From: Helicoverpa zea
Lineage: Eukaryota; Arthropoda; Insecta; Lepidoptera; Noctuidae
Length of the DNA stretch: 64,000 nucleotides
Direction: 5' to 3'
Assembly: GCF_022581195.2 (NCBI RefSeq)
Contig: NC_061452.1
Location: 813,501 to 877,500 of the forward strand
In this document: positions 13,801 to 23,725 of the stretch, one piece after another
How the letters are laid out: every line of letters starts with the position of its first letter
Position numbering within the stretch: the stretch's first letter is position 1
Program-made: the position numbers and the translations under genes
Notes under the pieces: generated by a model
What the model was told of the DNA's origin: nothing
What the model saw: the letters and a program-made list of their open reading frames with translations, nothing else
The model's database searches: none

Positions 13801-16800
13801 TCAGATAAAAATCCCTTAATTTTGGGTCGGATATGATTTTAAATCGGTGGGATTTTTCCAGCTTTTAGTAACTAGATCTAATGCTTGTAGTTCCAGTTAG
13901 AAGTAGATAGTGATTATGAAAATTGCATGTCCTGTATACCTACTACTTTGTTGATAGATCCCTGGCCTCAAACCTAATGTTTTGATTAAAAAAAATTGGC
14001 TGGAATTAAATGCCTGTACTGAATAAAATAACGACGCTTGCAATAACTTAAAACTTTTACCCTTACAACTTTAACTGCCCTAAACATATTTTACTGTGGT
14101 TTTAGCATAAGTTTTGTACAAAACTTGTGCTTCCTTATTTAGCAATACTTAGTTTCTCATTTTCTTAACCCTAGATTAGATTAGATTAGATTAGATTACT
14201 CGGGCTGGTTTCCGCAACTCCACGACAAAGCGCGTATTTTGCGTGTGAGGGTGATAATGGGTGTTTATTCACTCGATCCACCCCAACTCCTCGAGAAAAG
14301 CCAGCAGAGGTTTAATTCTGCTGACTATCTCTTGGATAGTACCTGGGTTACCGAAGTACTTAGCCCTGTATATGGCGGTTTCAGGGCAGTCTAGTAGCAC
14401 GTGTGCCGCTGTTTCTTCTTCCCCCATGCAGGCTCTGCATAAGGGACTGTCTGTAACTCCTATAACATAGAGGTGTTTATTGAAGGAGCCGTGTCCAGTT
14501 AGAACTGCCGTAAACTTACGTAAATTCTGCTTTGATAGGCCCATCAGCTGTTTAGTGAGGCGATCGTTGATGGTCGGGAGGGCCATCTTCGCCTGCCTGC
14601 ACGCGCTGTGGTTAGTCCAGAGGTGGTTGTGTTTGTGCCTAGTACGCTGTCTTACCAGTGTTCGTAGGTGGCCGAAGGGGAGTGGCAGTATGGGTTCTGG
14701 TCCTACTGCTGTTTGGTCTGATCCCCTTCTCGCCAGCTCATCCGCTGCATCGTTGCCTCGGGAGCCACTGTGTCCTTTTATCCATTGAATGGTTATGTTA
14801 TTTAAACTGCCTACCTTGTTTAACCGTTGGTGGCACTCGTGTATAAGGCCGGAGTTTGCGCAGTGTTTGCTTAGGGCCTGTATTACTGCCATGCTATCTG
14901 AGAGTATTCGGATAGAGTGACCGGTTACTTCCCGCTTTATGACTGCTTCGGCCGCTAGGGAGATGCCTATACATTCAGCTTGGAATACTGTATTATGTAC
15001 TCCTAGGGGTGTGAATATGTGTATGTTTAGGTCTTCTGAGAAGATGCCTGAACCTGTGCCGGTGCTTGTTTTGGATCCGTCGGTGAAAATTCTTAGTTCT
15101 TTGGGATTATGTCCCTCGTAACGATGATCCTCAAAAAGTTGGATCCTGTATTTCTTATCGAATATAAAGACTTTGGGTATGCGGTCGTTTATAGCCTGCA
15201 TAATGGGAAAGTCTGCATAAAGATTGTTTAGTATAGTTGTGTGTTTTGTAGGCAACTTGCTCCAGAGATTAAGGGTTTTGAGTCTTAGAGCCGTCATTGC
15301 TGCTTCTTGCTGTGCAAAGAGGTTCAGCGGCGGCAGACCTAGCATGGCTTCCAACGCTGCCGTTGGTGTTGTCCTCATGCCACCTGTGGCTGCCATGCAG
15401 GCTTGTCTTTGGACTCGCGCCAGTTTATTTGCGACTGTAGTTTGGTCAGTTTTGGGCCACCAGACTAAGGCGCCGTAAGTGATCATGGGGCGGATCACTG
15501 TTTTCTATAGCCATAGTATTATCTTAGGGGATAAGCCCCATTTCTTCCCTATCATTTTCTTACATTGCCAAAAGGTAATGCTGGCTCTGTTTACTTTATT
15601 GTCTATATGATTACTCCATTTCAGCTTACTGTCCAGAGTGACGCCAAGGTATTTGACTTCGTTGGATAGTTTGAGTTCTGTATTGAAGAGTTTAGGTAGT
15701 TTGTACGGTCCCAACGTTCGTTTGTTTGTGAACATGACTAACTCAGTCTTGGTGGGGTTTACTGAAAGGTCAAATTCCCTGCACCACTGTTCTACGATTC
15801 GTAGGGCCTGTTGAGTAAGGTTGCAGATAGTGTCAGTTACCTTGCCTGAGATGAGGATGGCAAGGTCATCCGCATAACCTATTGTGTAGTCGTGGTTTGC
15901 GTTTAGTTTTGTGATGAGATCATTAATCACTAGATTCCACAGGAGCGGGGACAGTACCCCTCCCTGTGGACATCCTCTGGCTATTAGTGCTGATTTGTCA
16001 TCATCTTCAAAGCGTACCACGCGTTTGCTGAGCATGTTTGTGATCCAATCAGTTAGCATCGGGTTAACTCTGTGTCTGAGTAAGCTCGTTGTTATGCTAA
16101 CGAAGTTTGTTTTATCAAAGGCTCCCTCAATGTCTATAAAGGTGCCAAGGCAGATGCCTTTTTGTTCTATTGCCTCCTCTATCCGGCTTACTACCAGATG
16201 AAGCGCTGATTCTGTTGATTTCCCCGAGCTATATGCGTGCTGATTCGGATGCAGGGGGTTGTTTCTTAGCGCACCGTCCCTCAGCTCTCGCTCACATAAC
16301 CTTTCCAGGGTTTTTAGAGCAAAGGATGTCAGGCTGATTGGTCTGTAAGATTTTGCGCTTGTGTAGTCTCCTTTACCTGGCTTTGGGATAAAGACTACTT
16401 TGACCTCCCTCCATTTTTTGGGGACATATCGAAAAGCCAGGCATGCTCTCATTAGTCTTAATAGTCTATATGAGATGTATGGTCCTCCCCATTGCAGGAG
16501 CGCTGGGAAGATTCCGTCCGGACCTGCTGCTTTGTATGGGTGGAAGCTTTGAATTGCCCAATGGAGTTTTTCCATTGTGACGATTTTTTGTGCGTATGAC
16601 CAATCTTCTTCAGTTGGTGTTTGTGTTACCTCATGCCATTCTACATTTTGCGTGAAAACGCATCCTGGGAAGTGGGTCTCAATTAGGACGCGCTTCGTTT
16701 CTTCCGGCGATGTGGTATGTGTGTTGTCTGGTTTTCGGAGAGTGCCCAGACCAGGTGTGTTTTGTTGTGCTAGGATTTTCCTTACCCTGTTTGCTTGTTG

Positions 16801-18774
16801 ACAGGACTCGATGTTACCACAGAACTTGCGCCATCCCCTGGTACTTCGGAATCTGATGCATTTCTTGTACCTTGATTTGGCCGCCTTATAGTCGTCCCAA
16901 TCCTCGTCGGCACATGTATTCATTGCTCTGTTTAGAGTTTTTCTCACTTGTTTACGCCTGCGTTCTAGTTCCGCACCCCACCATGGTTGTTTCCCTGGTG
17001 TTTTCTGGTATGCAGTTTCGGGGCAGGCTGTTTGATAGCTGTCTATCATTGACTGTGTGAGGTAGCTTACCTGTTCGTCAATTTGTTCTGTGTCCACGTA
17101 ATTTGTAGGGTCCCCGAGTTGCGCAAGTTTGGTGCTGAGCGTACGGGTGTACGTCGCGCGGTCCGTATTGCGTGGGTTCCGTTTCGGTGGTGTTTCTTGT
17201 ATACAGACCTGTAGGTCAAAGCGGATCCATCTGTGGTCTGAGCAAGATGCCTCCTTAGAGACATGCCATCCTGTGATTAGCTCCGCTACGCTCTCTGATG
17301 CGAGAGTCAGGTCTATAATTGTTTGACTTCGTCTAGTGACGAAAGTTGGTTCTGATCCAGTGTTTATTAGTGATAGGTTGGTTGTGAATAAGTAATCAAA
17401 TAAGGTCTTACCCCTATCGTTGTGTGTATCCATTCCCCACAAAGGGTGGTGTGCGTTGGAGTCAGTACCGATAATCACTTCCTTCCCTTCTCTCTCGCAG
17501 TGATTCACCAGGCGGGCGAGGTCGTAGGGAGGAGGCTCCTCTGCTTCGGGCATGTATACCGAGGCGAGGGTGATCTCCATGTTTAAAGCAGGTTGCTGTA
17601 TTGAGATGGCAGATTGGTCTCTGCAACAGAAATCTGATAAAAACTGTGTTTTTATGTTTTTTGTTGTATAGATGCACGCCCTGGGATGGTCGTGATGTAT
17701 GTCTACGTGAATCTTACCTCCAAGATTGGAGAGTCCTCTGATTTGGCCGGCCCTGACCCACGGCTCCTGGATTAGGGCAATGGCCGTGTGTTGAACCTCC
17801 AACCATTTGCGCAGCTGAGCCGTCGCGGTTTGGCTGTGGTGGAGGTTTGCTTGGAGGATTTTAATTGTCGACGAAGAAGGGGACGCCATCGCAGATTGCG
17901 CCCTCCTCGTCTCCTCCAAGCTGTAGCCCGGCCAGCAGGTCCCCGGACTCGACTTCGTCCCCCTCCAGGTCTGAACCCGTCAGAAGGGCTTCTTCCGGGT
18001 CGTCGTCCTGTGAGGGGACGGTTGCGGGTACGGGCACCGCAGGGCCCTCGGTGGGGCCAGCGCCCTCGCTGGTCGTGGTACTTGTGCCAGGCTGTTTCTG
18101 GATGGTGAAAGTGGCGGGGTCCCATCCCGGCGGAGTATCGGCAAACTTGCCGTTGTGACCCTGGAATTTCACGTACACCGCACCCAGCCCGAAGGCGAGG
18201 CGGCGCCCGGACTTCATCAGGGTCGCGATTTGTTCCTCCGGGATTCCCACCACCACAAAGCTGGCGCCTTGCTGCTTCTCCTGTCTTTGGAGCACCCACC
18301 TGTCGACCGCGATCTGCGGGTTCTGGTATGCCAGAATCCGCCCGATGTCTCGCGAGTCGGTGATGGCCCCCTGTTCATTAGGGATCAGGATGCCACACCT
18401 GATCCTTCGTGTAATTTCCGACTGGCTCTTGATGATCAGCTGGTGGCCGGTTGAAAGGGCCAAGTCGGCGATGGTTTTTTGAAGCCATGTCAAAGTGTGG
18501 TCGTTGGAGCACCACAGCTTCAGGACGCCTTCTGTGTAAACCGGCTTACCACTAAAAGCTGGCCCCGGTTGTTTGTTGTTCGGGGACCATGCCTCCTTTA
18601 GGATGGTCTTCTGTATCCCCGTCAGTATCGTGTCCGCTACGTCCTTTGTTAGGATCTTCTTAACCCTATTACAACAGTGAACCTACGAAAGAGGAGACGG
18701 AACCCGAGGAGCCCGCGATCGTCCCAACGCTCCGCCCCGCCGGACCCCCGCGGACACCACTACTCACTCACTGA
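7835..18774 (+). CDS. 3' part of a coiled-coil/Arg-Glu-rich protein, SKT-like candidate
   Basis: Six exons join in one frame with GT..AG introns: 7835-7983, 8613-8727, 10729-10848, 11295-11424, 12973-13171 and 18678-18774 (270 codons including TGA). Upstream exons are outside the window or unrecognised. The first two exons encode a charged helix rich in E, R, K and Q (motifs RRRLAEKLSKEA and RRVEEEFQRKRAREKANIRQ) that should form a coiled coil. The next exons are Ser/Pro/Arg-rich, followed by a segment with W, Y and C residues around CAHMPKATHTIYN. The tail is acidic then proline-rich and ends LLTH. The family is not certain. The helix reminds me of insect SKT-related proteins (CG32809/AGAP005037), but this is from memory. 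The last intron is split by a retrotransposon. An in-frame TAA directly follows the exon ending at 13171 if that donor is not used. High exon GC contrasts with AT-rich introns. Confidence 0.7.
8255..8485. repeat. Interspersed repeat with 'tataactccagaacg' type tail
   Basis: The block reads like the common moth repeat tail that begins near a 'ctatataaaaataagtcggg' stretch and ends 'gttcgccaggtttgctag'. It lies in the intron between the first two recognised exons of the coiled-coil gene. No functional ORF. Class uncertain (Helitron or LINE tail). Confidence 0.45.
9467..9780. repeat. Interspersed repeat with internal near-duplication
   Basis: Begins with 'tacccgactgccaaagaagg' and contains a (GTAT)n-like run. 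It has two similar segments (around 9,590-9,660 and 9,690-9,770), both with 'atcg/att..ttagat...cgggagt...ataggata..tttttcc/tc..cccacggga' character. It is intronic. The cccgactgc motif is shared with the hairpin at 10,136-10,436. Confidence 0.45.
10136..10436. mobile_element. Perfect 116-bp inverted repeat (hairpin element)
   Basis: Positions 10136-10251 are the exact reverse complement of 10321-10436, separated by a 69-bp loop. There is no coding capacity. The arms include tacccgactgc near the outer end and a GC-rich 'gcatcgcaggcggggacca' at the inner end. It lies in an intron of the coiled-coil gene. If transcribed it would fold into a long double-stranded RNA stem. Confidence 0.85.
14162..14173. 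repeat. Left target-site duplication of the non-LTR insertion
   Basis: TTCTTAACCCTA, repeated exactly at 18657-18668. The two copies bracket the retrotransposon, and removing the insert restores an uninterrupted intron 3' end. Confidence 0.9.
14269..15504 (-). pseudogene. ORF2 C-terminal part: end of RT plus RNase H domain
   Basis: In frame with the reverse-transcriptase ORF and separated from it only by one TAG codon at 15505-15507. The first residues continue the RT thumb (TYGALVWW). RNase H motifs follow: FTDGSKT, then QAECIGISLAAE, ILSDSMAVIQAL and WIKGHSGSRGNDAADELA, which supply the expected acidic D-E-D-D set. A Cys/His motif near the end (CRACMGEEETAAHVLLDC) is typical of I-like and related LINEs. 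It ends at the TAA near the 3' terminus of the element. Confidence 0.85.
15505..17889 (-). pseudogene. Retrotransposon ORF2: endonuclease and reverse transcriptase
   Basis: The likely start is ATG at 17889 (MASPSSSTIKILQANLHHSQ). The frame is open to about 10 codons upstream without another ATG. The endonuclease domain occupies roughly residues 10-225, with IQEPWV, GTDSNAHHPLWG and SCSDHRWI. The reverse transcriptase follows, with AAGPDGIFPALL, YRPISLTSFALKTLERL, IDIEGAFDKT, GCPQGGVLSPLLWN and GYADDLAIL. The frame stops at a single TAG (15505-15507) that cuts it from the in-frame RNase H region. One nonsense change in about 3.6 kb suggests a young copy. It overlaps the ORF1 stop by about 29 bases, a common LINE arrangement. 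Confidence 0.9.
17861..18656 (-). pseudogene. Truncated retrotransposon ORF1 (DUF4780-like)
   Basis: The frame is open from the very 5' edge of the element (first full codon at 18655) to the TGA at 17861-17863, about 264 codons, and no initiating ATG is present, so the N-terminus was lost on insertion. The central part (KPVYTEGVLKLWCSNDHTL, then a stretch ending GAVYVKFQG) resembles the RNA-binding-like DUF4780 region seen in arthropod LINE ORF1 proteins. The C-terminus is acidic and Pro/Thr-rich. Family assignment is from memory. Confidence 0.7.
18657..18677 (+). promoter_or_regulatory. Rebuilt branch-point/acceptor of the host last exon
   Basis: The right target-site duplication (18657-18668) contains CTTAAC, a good branch-point match, and is followed by TATTACAACAG ending the intron at 18677. 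The original pyrimidine tract upstream of the site now lies at about 14,150-14,162, 4.5 kb away. In its place is retrotransposon sequence (GTCCTTTGTTAGGATC). Confidence 0.6.
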
Positions 18775-21205
18775 CACACACTCACTCGCTCACACAGAGT
18801 CACTCACACATAGCGTCACTCACCTACACATAGTGTCACTCACTCACACATAATGTTACTCACTTACACCGACACACAGTCTACAAGCATCTGTTTATAA
18901 TGATGTCGGTGGGATCTAGTTGCAACAATGGTCACTAAGTATTAACAACCACAAAATATAATAAATAATTGTTTTGTAATGTGTTTTGTCCCTTTCAATT
19001 TAAAACGAGGTCAAGTTTTTGTTTAAAATATGTTTTGTGGTAATTTATATTTAGTTGTCAACATTGCAACCAGATTTAATAGGCGTTATTAGAAGCGTCC
19101 GAAGAACGTGTGTACAATCAGTGTCACTTACAGTGACATTCATTGACGATGATATAATTAAGAACTTAAGCATAAACTTGTATATGTTGAACTGTAATCT
19201 ATGTAAACATCTATTTATTTAACTTGAATTCTTTTTAGGAGTTTGTTACCTGATATATTGGTTTGAGTTTAAATAGGACTTCGAGAGATGGCCAGCGTAA
19301 GTGCCAACTCAAAAATATTTGGTATAAAAATTAAGATAAATAAATAAATGAAAAGAAACCCTTTTATAAATGAGTTTTGGAACTAATTATGGGCACGAAG
19401 GTGGTCGAATGTCCGGTTTTCAGTGGTAGCCGGAACGGGTGTGTATGTAGGTGGGTCACGCGAACTCTTGCTGAAATTTGGGTCGGCCAAGCTTTGTGCT
19501 ATTCTTATTTACCCTTTACTTTTCTTACTTGTTGACCCACTGTAGAAAAGTCAAACTATCTGGAAAATAGCACCTATAATTGTTTAAGTGGCTCTTTTTT
19601 ATGATACTTACTGAAAAACATAACCAGCCAGTTCGTGTGACTTGATTTTTCATAAGACAAGAAAACTTTAGAAATTGTTTCAGCAGGGTTTCAATTTGAA
19701 AATTACATTAAAGAAAACGGAAAAGCTTGTAAACAGAGAATTGTTAATTTAGCAACACAGTATTGTGAAGATATTGACTCCGAAGAGTGCTTTAATTCGC
19801 ATCAGTTATGTACTTAATCTATGTAAATCTTTGTACTGTATTTAATCAAGTTTAGTTGTTATATGTCAAGCTGTATTCACAAGAAGAAAGAATCTTAAAT
19901 ATTTTTTTTTTTCAAAGAAAAATAATGTAATTTCTGGTTTTCCATATATAATCATTTAATAACTATCTTTTTGTGAAAACAGTTTCTACGTTATAATTCC
20001 AATAGTTATGGTCTTCCATTGTAAGCTAAATACTGAAGCTTTAATATAGACTTAACCCTAGACTTATTGCGGTGCTTTTTTACGTCAAACTGTAGAGTGA
20101 CGTTACAATGTCAACGTCACACTACAGCTAAACGTCATTGTATTAGGTGCTGAATTATACCGAGTTTTATACACAGTCATATTAATATTATCATGTGAGT
20201 TTCTGTTACAATTACAATGAAAATATCGCGATGTATACAAACAAATTTCCCAATAAACGCCCTATATTGTGTCCCCTAATTGAGACTTCCCCTCGTCATA
20301 ACCTTTAGGAAAGCTGATAGTCCATTTCCTATAGTTCACGGGTAGAATGGACCGGGGTGCGCCGTGACCGGGTTAACCACGGCTGATCGATTGTCGCAAC
20401 CATGTTTTTATGACGTTAAAAATAATATTGGGCGGTTCTCATTGTAATAATTTCATTGTTAACAGCCCTATAAAATTATTATTATATTTATAGTTGTGGG
20501 AAGGACTGTTTGAAAAGGACTCGCGGTATTTAAAAACAAATAATGAAATACTAGATGAATAGGTGAAATGTCAACTTTGCCGACGTAACCCTTGTAAAAA
20601 ATCAGAGAAAATTATGTATGCCCATGACATTAACACGAAATTGAAATAATGAGGAAAACGTGCATGATAAAGACTAACTCGTTGAGGAAAAATAAATCTA
20701 CTTTTAAGAAACTCACTTAAATAAGTTATATTTGTTTATTATTTATCATACATACAGCCCCATATTATACCTAATGTTGTGTATCATTTATTCATTTTTA
20801 ATTAAACGATAAATATAATATACAACACAAGAAGTATTTTATTTATAAGAAATGAAATTATGAATTTAATATAAAACGGCTCAATTGTATATAACTTAAA
20901 CTTAAGCGTTATTAATATTGTGTTTGTGTATCTGTATTCAAAATATACACTTGATTGCTGAAATATTTATAGTAATAATTTCTGCAATTTTTAAAGGTAA
21001 TGTCTATACCTACATTTCCCGGGAAAAGCATGAAATATTACTATAAACATTGAGCGTCATATAGACTTAAATTTGTAACATAGATAAGCATATACATAGG
21101 TGCATTGTATTGTATATAATAAGCTAAAGTTCGGTGCGTGTACATAACTAGAGTAGGATGTAAACCCTGTATCTACGAGTAATAAAGATTTGTATAACGA
21201 TTTTA
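18775..21205 (+). other. Probable 3' UTR of the coiled-coil gene
   Basis: After the TGA at 18772-18774 comes a Ser/Thr-like (CACTCA)n/(ACAC)n simple-sequence tract at about 18,755-18,885, then AT-rich DNA with no ORF. The last convincing AATAAA before a T-rich, GU-like stretch is at 21181-21186. Earlier AATAAA hexamers (for example near 20,250) could give shorter forms. The transcript end is inferred, not seen. Confidence 0.45.
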
Positions 21206-23400
21206 CTTGAGATGTTTTATTTTTGAATAACCACTTAAGGGATCGAGAGGCGTGGAGACAAATGGGGAGCCTTTTGCCTAGCAGTGAGACAGCAAAGAAA
21301 ATAAAAACTGAAAGAAGCAGAAAATATACCTATATTTAAAGCATAGCATAGGAAATATCTATATTTGAAGCAGAAAATATAGCTATAGGTACAATTCCTA
21401 AGAACTTGTTATGGTTTGTGATGACAAATAATCCAACCACCAACCTAACGGTTTTTTACAACCGTCACCAATAGGCAGCTGATGCACTATGCACCTTTAA
21501 TGAATTCTCCACGATCTAAATTACTATATGAAACACACCCTTGCTATAACCGTGGCGCGTGAAACAACATAAGCTTTACTTGCATCTACAAATAGTGAGC
21601 AAAATAGTACAAATACAAAAGTATCTTCACATAAATTCTTAAAAGCACTATCAGTATTCTGTGTTGTGACTTTAAAATGTCACAGTTTAAAATATCAACG
21701 TGGCATTTGAAATCACGCCAATGGAACAGCTAAGTTTACCGTGAAAAACTACAGTAACAACTTAAAGTAAATGATTATCTTATAAGGACAATACCCAGCG
21801 AAAGTATAGAAAAATCCGATAATGTCCAAGTGAGTTACAAGTTACTAAGCTGGGTACCTACTTATCTTTCTGACCAGGCCACCATATATTTTTTTTTCTT
21901 GGTCGAGAACATCAACCATCGGTGTTAATGTAAGTTCAGTGCACTTAATGTATTGCACTTTTAATATAGGTAAACTGAGTTATAGGAAATTTCGAGATAC
22001 CTATATCAATGTGATAACATAACATTTCTTGACAGTCGGGTAAATGGCAAATTACCTTAGTAGATATTTTGTATGCCACAGGTACACTATCTATGTAAGT
22101 ATAATATGACAAAGTCGCATAGTAGGTATTATTAGTTGCACAGTAAGCCACGATTAATTGGCTACATAGGTAACTACTAACTCGAAAAAGTCGTGGTGGC
22201 CCAGTGGGTAAAGAACCAACCTTTCAAGTATGAGGGCGCGGGTTAAATCCCAGGCCAGGCAATTACCAATGCAACTTTTCTAAGTTTGTATGTATTTTCT
22301 AAGTATATCTTAGACACCTATGACTGTGTTTCGGATGACACGTTAAACTGTAGGTCCCGGCTGTCATGGAACATCCTTGACAGTCGTTACGGGTAGTCAG
22401 AAGCCGGTAAGTCTGACACCAGTCTATCCAAGGGGTATCGGGTTGCCCGGGTAACTGGGTTGAGGAGGTCAGATAGGCAGTCGCTTCTTGTAAAGCATTG
22501 GTACTCAGCTGAATCCGGTTAGATTGGAAGCCGACCCCAACATGATTGGGAAAAAGGCTCGGAGGATGATGAGGTAACTACTAACTATGTAAGCCTAGGT
22601 CTCTATGACCTAAAATTCAGTAAAACAACAATGTAACAACATCGTAAATAATATAATCTGCGTAAGTATTGCCTGACTGGACGCGATTACTCTCCCTTGC
22701 CTTAGCCGTGGAAATTATTACTTTTAGAAATATATGACATGTGGAAACATGCTCCTAGAGGCAATTACCGGTCAACGCTCTCTGACCACCTGAAAACTTC
22801 ATAAAAACAAAAGAAAAATCGCCGTACTTTACCCATGTTTCATATACAAGTCACTCTTTGTACAATCAAGGGTTTGAAAGTTCGTACAAATCCGTCAATG
22901 GATGGTGTACGTGGTATTCGTATATTTACGTGAGTAAAAGGTAGGCATGCGCAAACGGGTTCACACAAGTAAAGCTCGTGAAAAGTTTTCAGTTAGAGCG
23001 CGCTTTCAGTGAAGTGAACACTCTTTACTATAAACTGTTTCATAATCGCCGACAGTGATAAGTTAAAAATTAAATAAAAATAGTAATTTTATGTAGTTAC
23101 ACTGTTTTATGTGTTTACTTCAAATTTTATCGGCAAACCACATAGTTATTTTTAGTAACTTTTAAGTACTATATAATTATAAAATAGAAGGAAAAATTGC
23201 CATCAAACCTTGTGTAATTACTATCGACTGAAGCTTGTTATTACGCTGATTATAGGTTTTCCGTTTTGATAAAAATACGATTAAAATCGACCACCAGCAA
23301 CAGCAACATACAAACAAAATATTAAATAACCTACATCCCTAATTTTTGTCATTCGCTCAGTTAACTTTAAACTAAAAACAACTGACAGACAACAAGAACT
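21206..23400. other. Intergenic stretch between coiled-coil gene and caveolin
   Basis: AT-rich DNA with one clear tRNA-derived SINE (22,183-22,572) and no supportable gene. The final 400 bp before 23,440 probably includes the caveolin promoter and 5' UTR, but I see no unambiguous TATA or initiator element. Confidence 0.5.
22183..22572 (+). mobile_element. tRNA-derived SINE, copy 1
   Basis: The head GTCGTGGTGGCCCAGTGGGT and the GGTTAAATCCC-type box B look like a tRNA A box and B box. The tail ends 'ggaagccgaccccaacatga' followed by 'ggctcggaggatgatga'. It is flanked by a perfect 14-bp duplication, GGTAACTACTAACT (22169-22182 and 22573-22586), which proves insertion by retrotransposition. Other copies are at 24,834, 49,738 and 50,078. 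It resembles moth HaSE-type SINEs by general design. Confidence 0.85.
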
Positions 23401-23439
23401 TAAAACTCGACAAAAACTATTCGTCGGAAAATTCTAAAG

Positions 23440-23725
23440 GAGTTTACCGACTGTATTTACCGTGGCCTTTGAGGACGTTCCGCTTGGTTCCGGCGGCGCT
23501 GCCGTCCCGAGTATCACTCGGACTACATCAAGACAGTGTATAGCTTGCGATCACCGCGCCAAGCTGTTACCCGACATCCCAGAACCGGTATCGGCTCCAC
23601 CGGTGCTGGTACCGACACCCGTGCCTGAAGAGCCGGCATTCATACGTGAAGAGCCGGTATTCGTACGTGAACAGCCGGTTTTCGCACGAGAAGAGCCGGC
23701 ATTCGAAAGTGCTCGCCGTTCCGTA
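23440..23725 (+). other. Open in-frame extension upstream of the caveolin ATG
   Basis: The caveolin exon-1 frame stays open upstream of ATG 23726 as far as a TAA at 23435-23437, but contains no ATG. The translated stretch is Pro/Glu-rich, with about four imperfect hexapeptide repeats of the form EEP(A/V)F(I/V/A)R at about 23,625-23,705. It may be 5' UTR, or coding sequence joined to an unseen upstream exon (a weak AG lies at 23438-23439). Confidence 0.4.

Larger units (their letters stand above)
14174..18656 (-). mobile_element. RNase H-bearing non-LTR retrotransposon (I/LOA-like), 5'-truncated
   Basis: This is a 4,483-bp insertion on the minus strand between perfect 12-bp target-site duplications. 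Its 3' end is a short (TAATC)n tail (14174-14198 as GATTA repeats on +). From 5' to 3' it carries a truncated ORF1, then ORF2 with an apurinic-like endonuclease, a reverse transcriptase with a YADD centre, and a C-terminal RNase H. Domain order and the simple-repeat tail fit the I/LOA group of LINEs. The 5' end begins inside ORF1, as expected from incomplete target-primed reverse transcription. It interrupts the last intron of the coiled-coil gene in antisense. Confidence 0.9.

Noticed and set aside
17772..18454. Large overlapping ORFs in several frames over the retrotransposon ORF1
   Set aside because: These are shadows of the GC-rich ORF1 coding frame. Only the minus frame ending at 17861 has the right domain and order.
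22183..22260. tRNA gene at SINE heads (22,190; 24,840; 49,740; 50,090)
   Set aside because: A and B box-like motifs are present, but the sequences do not fold as a complete tRNA with an anticodon arm, and they continue into SINE bodies with target duplications.
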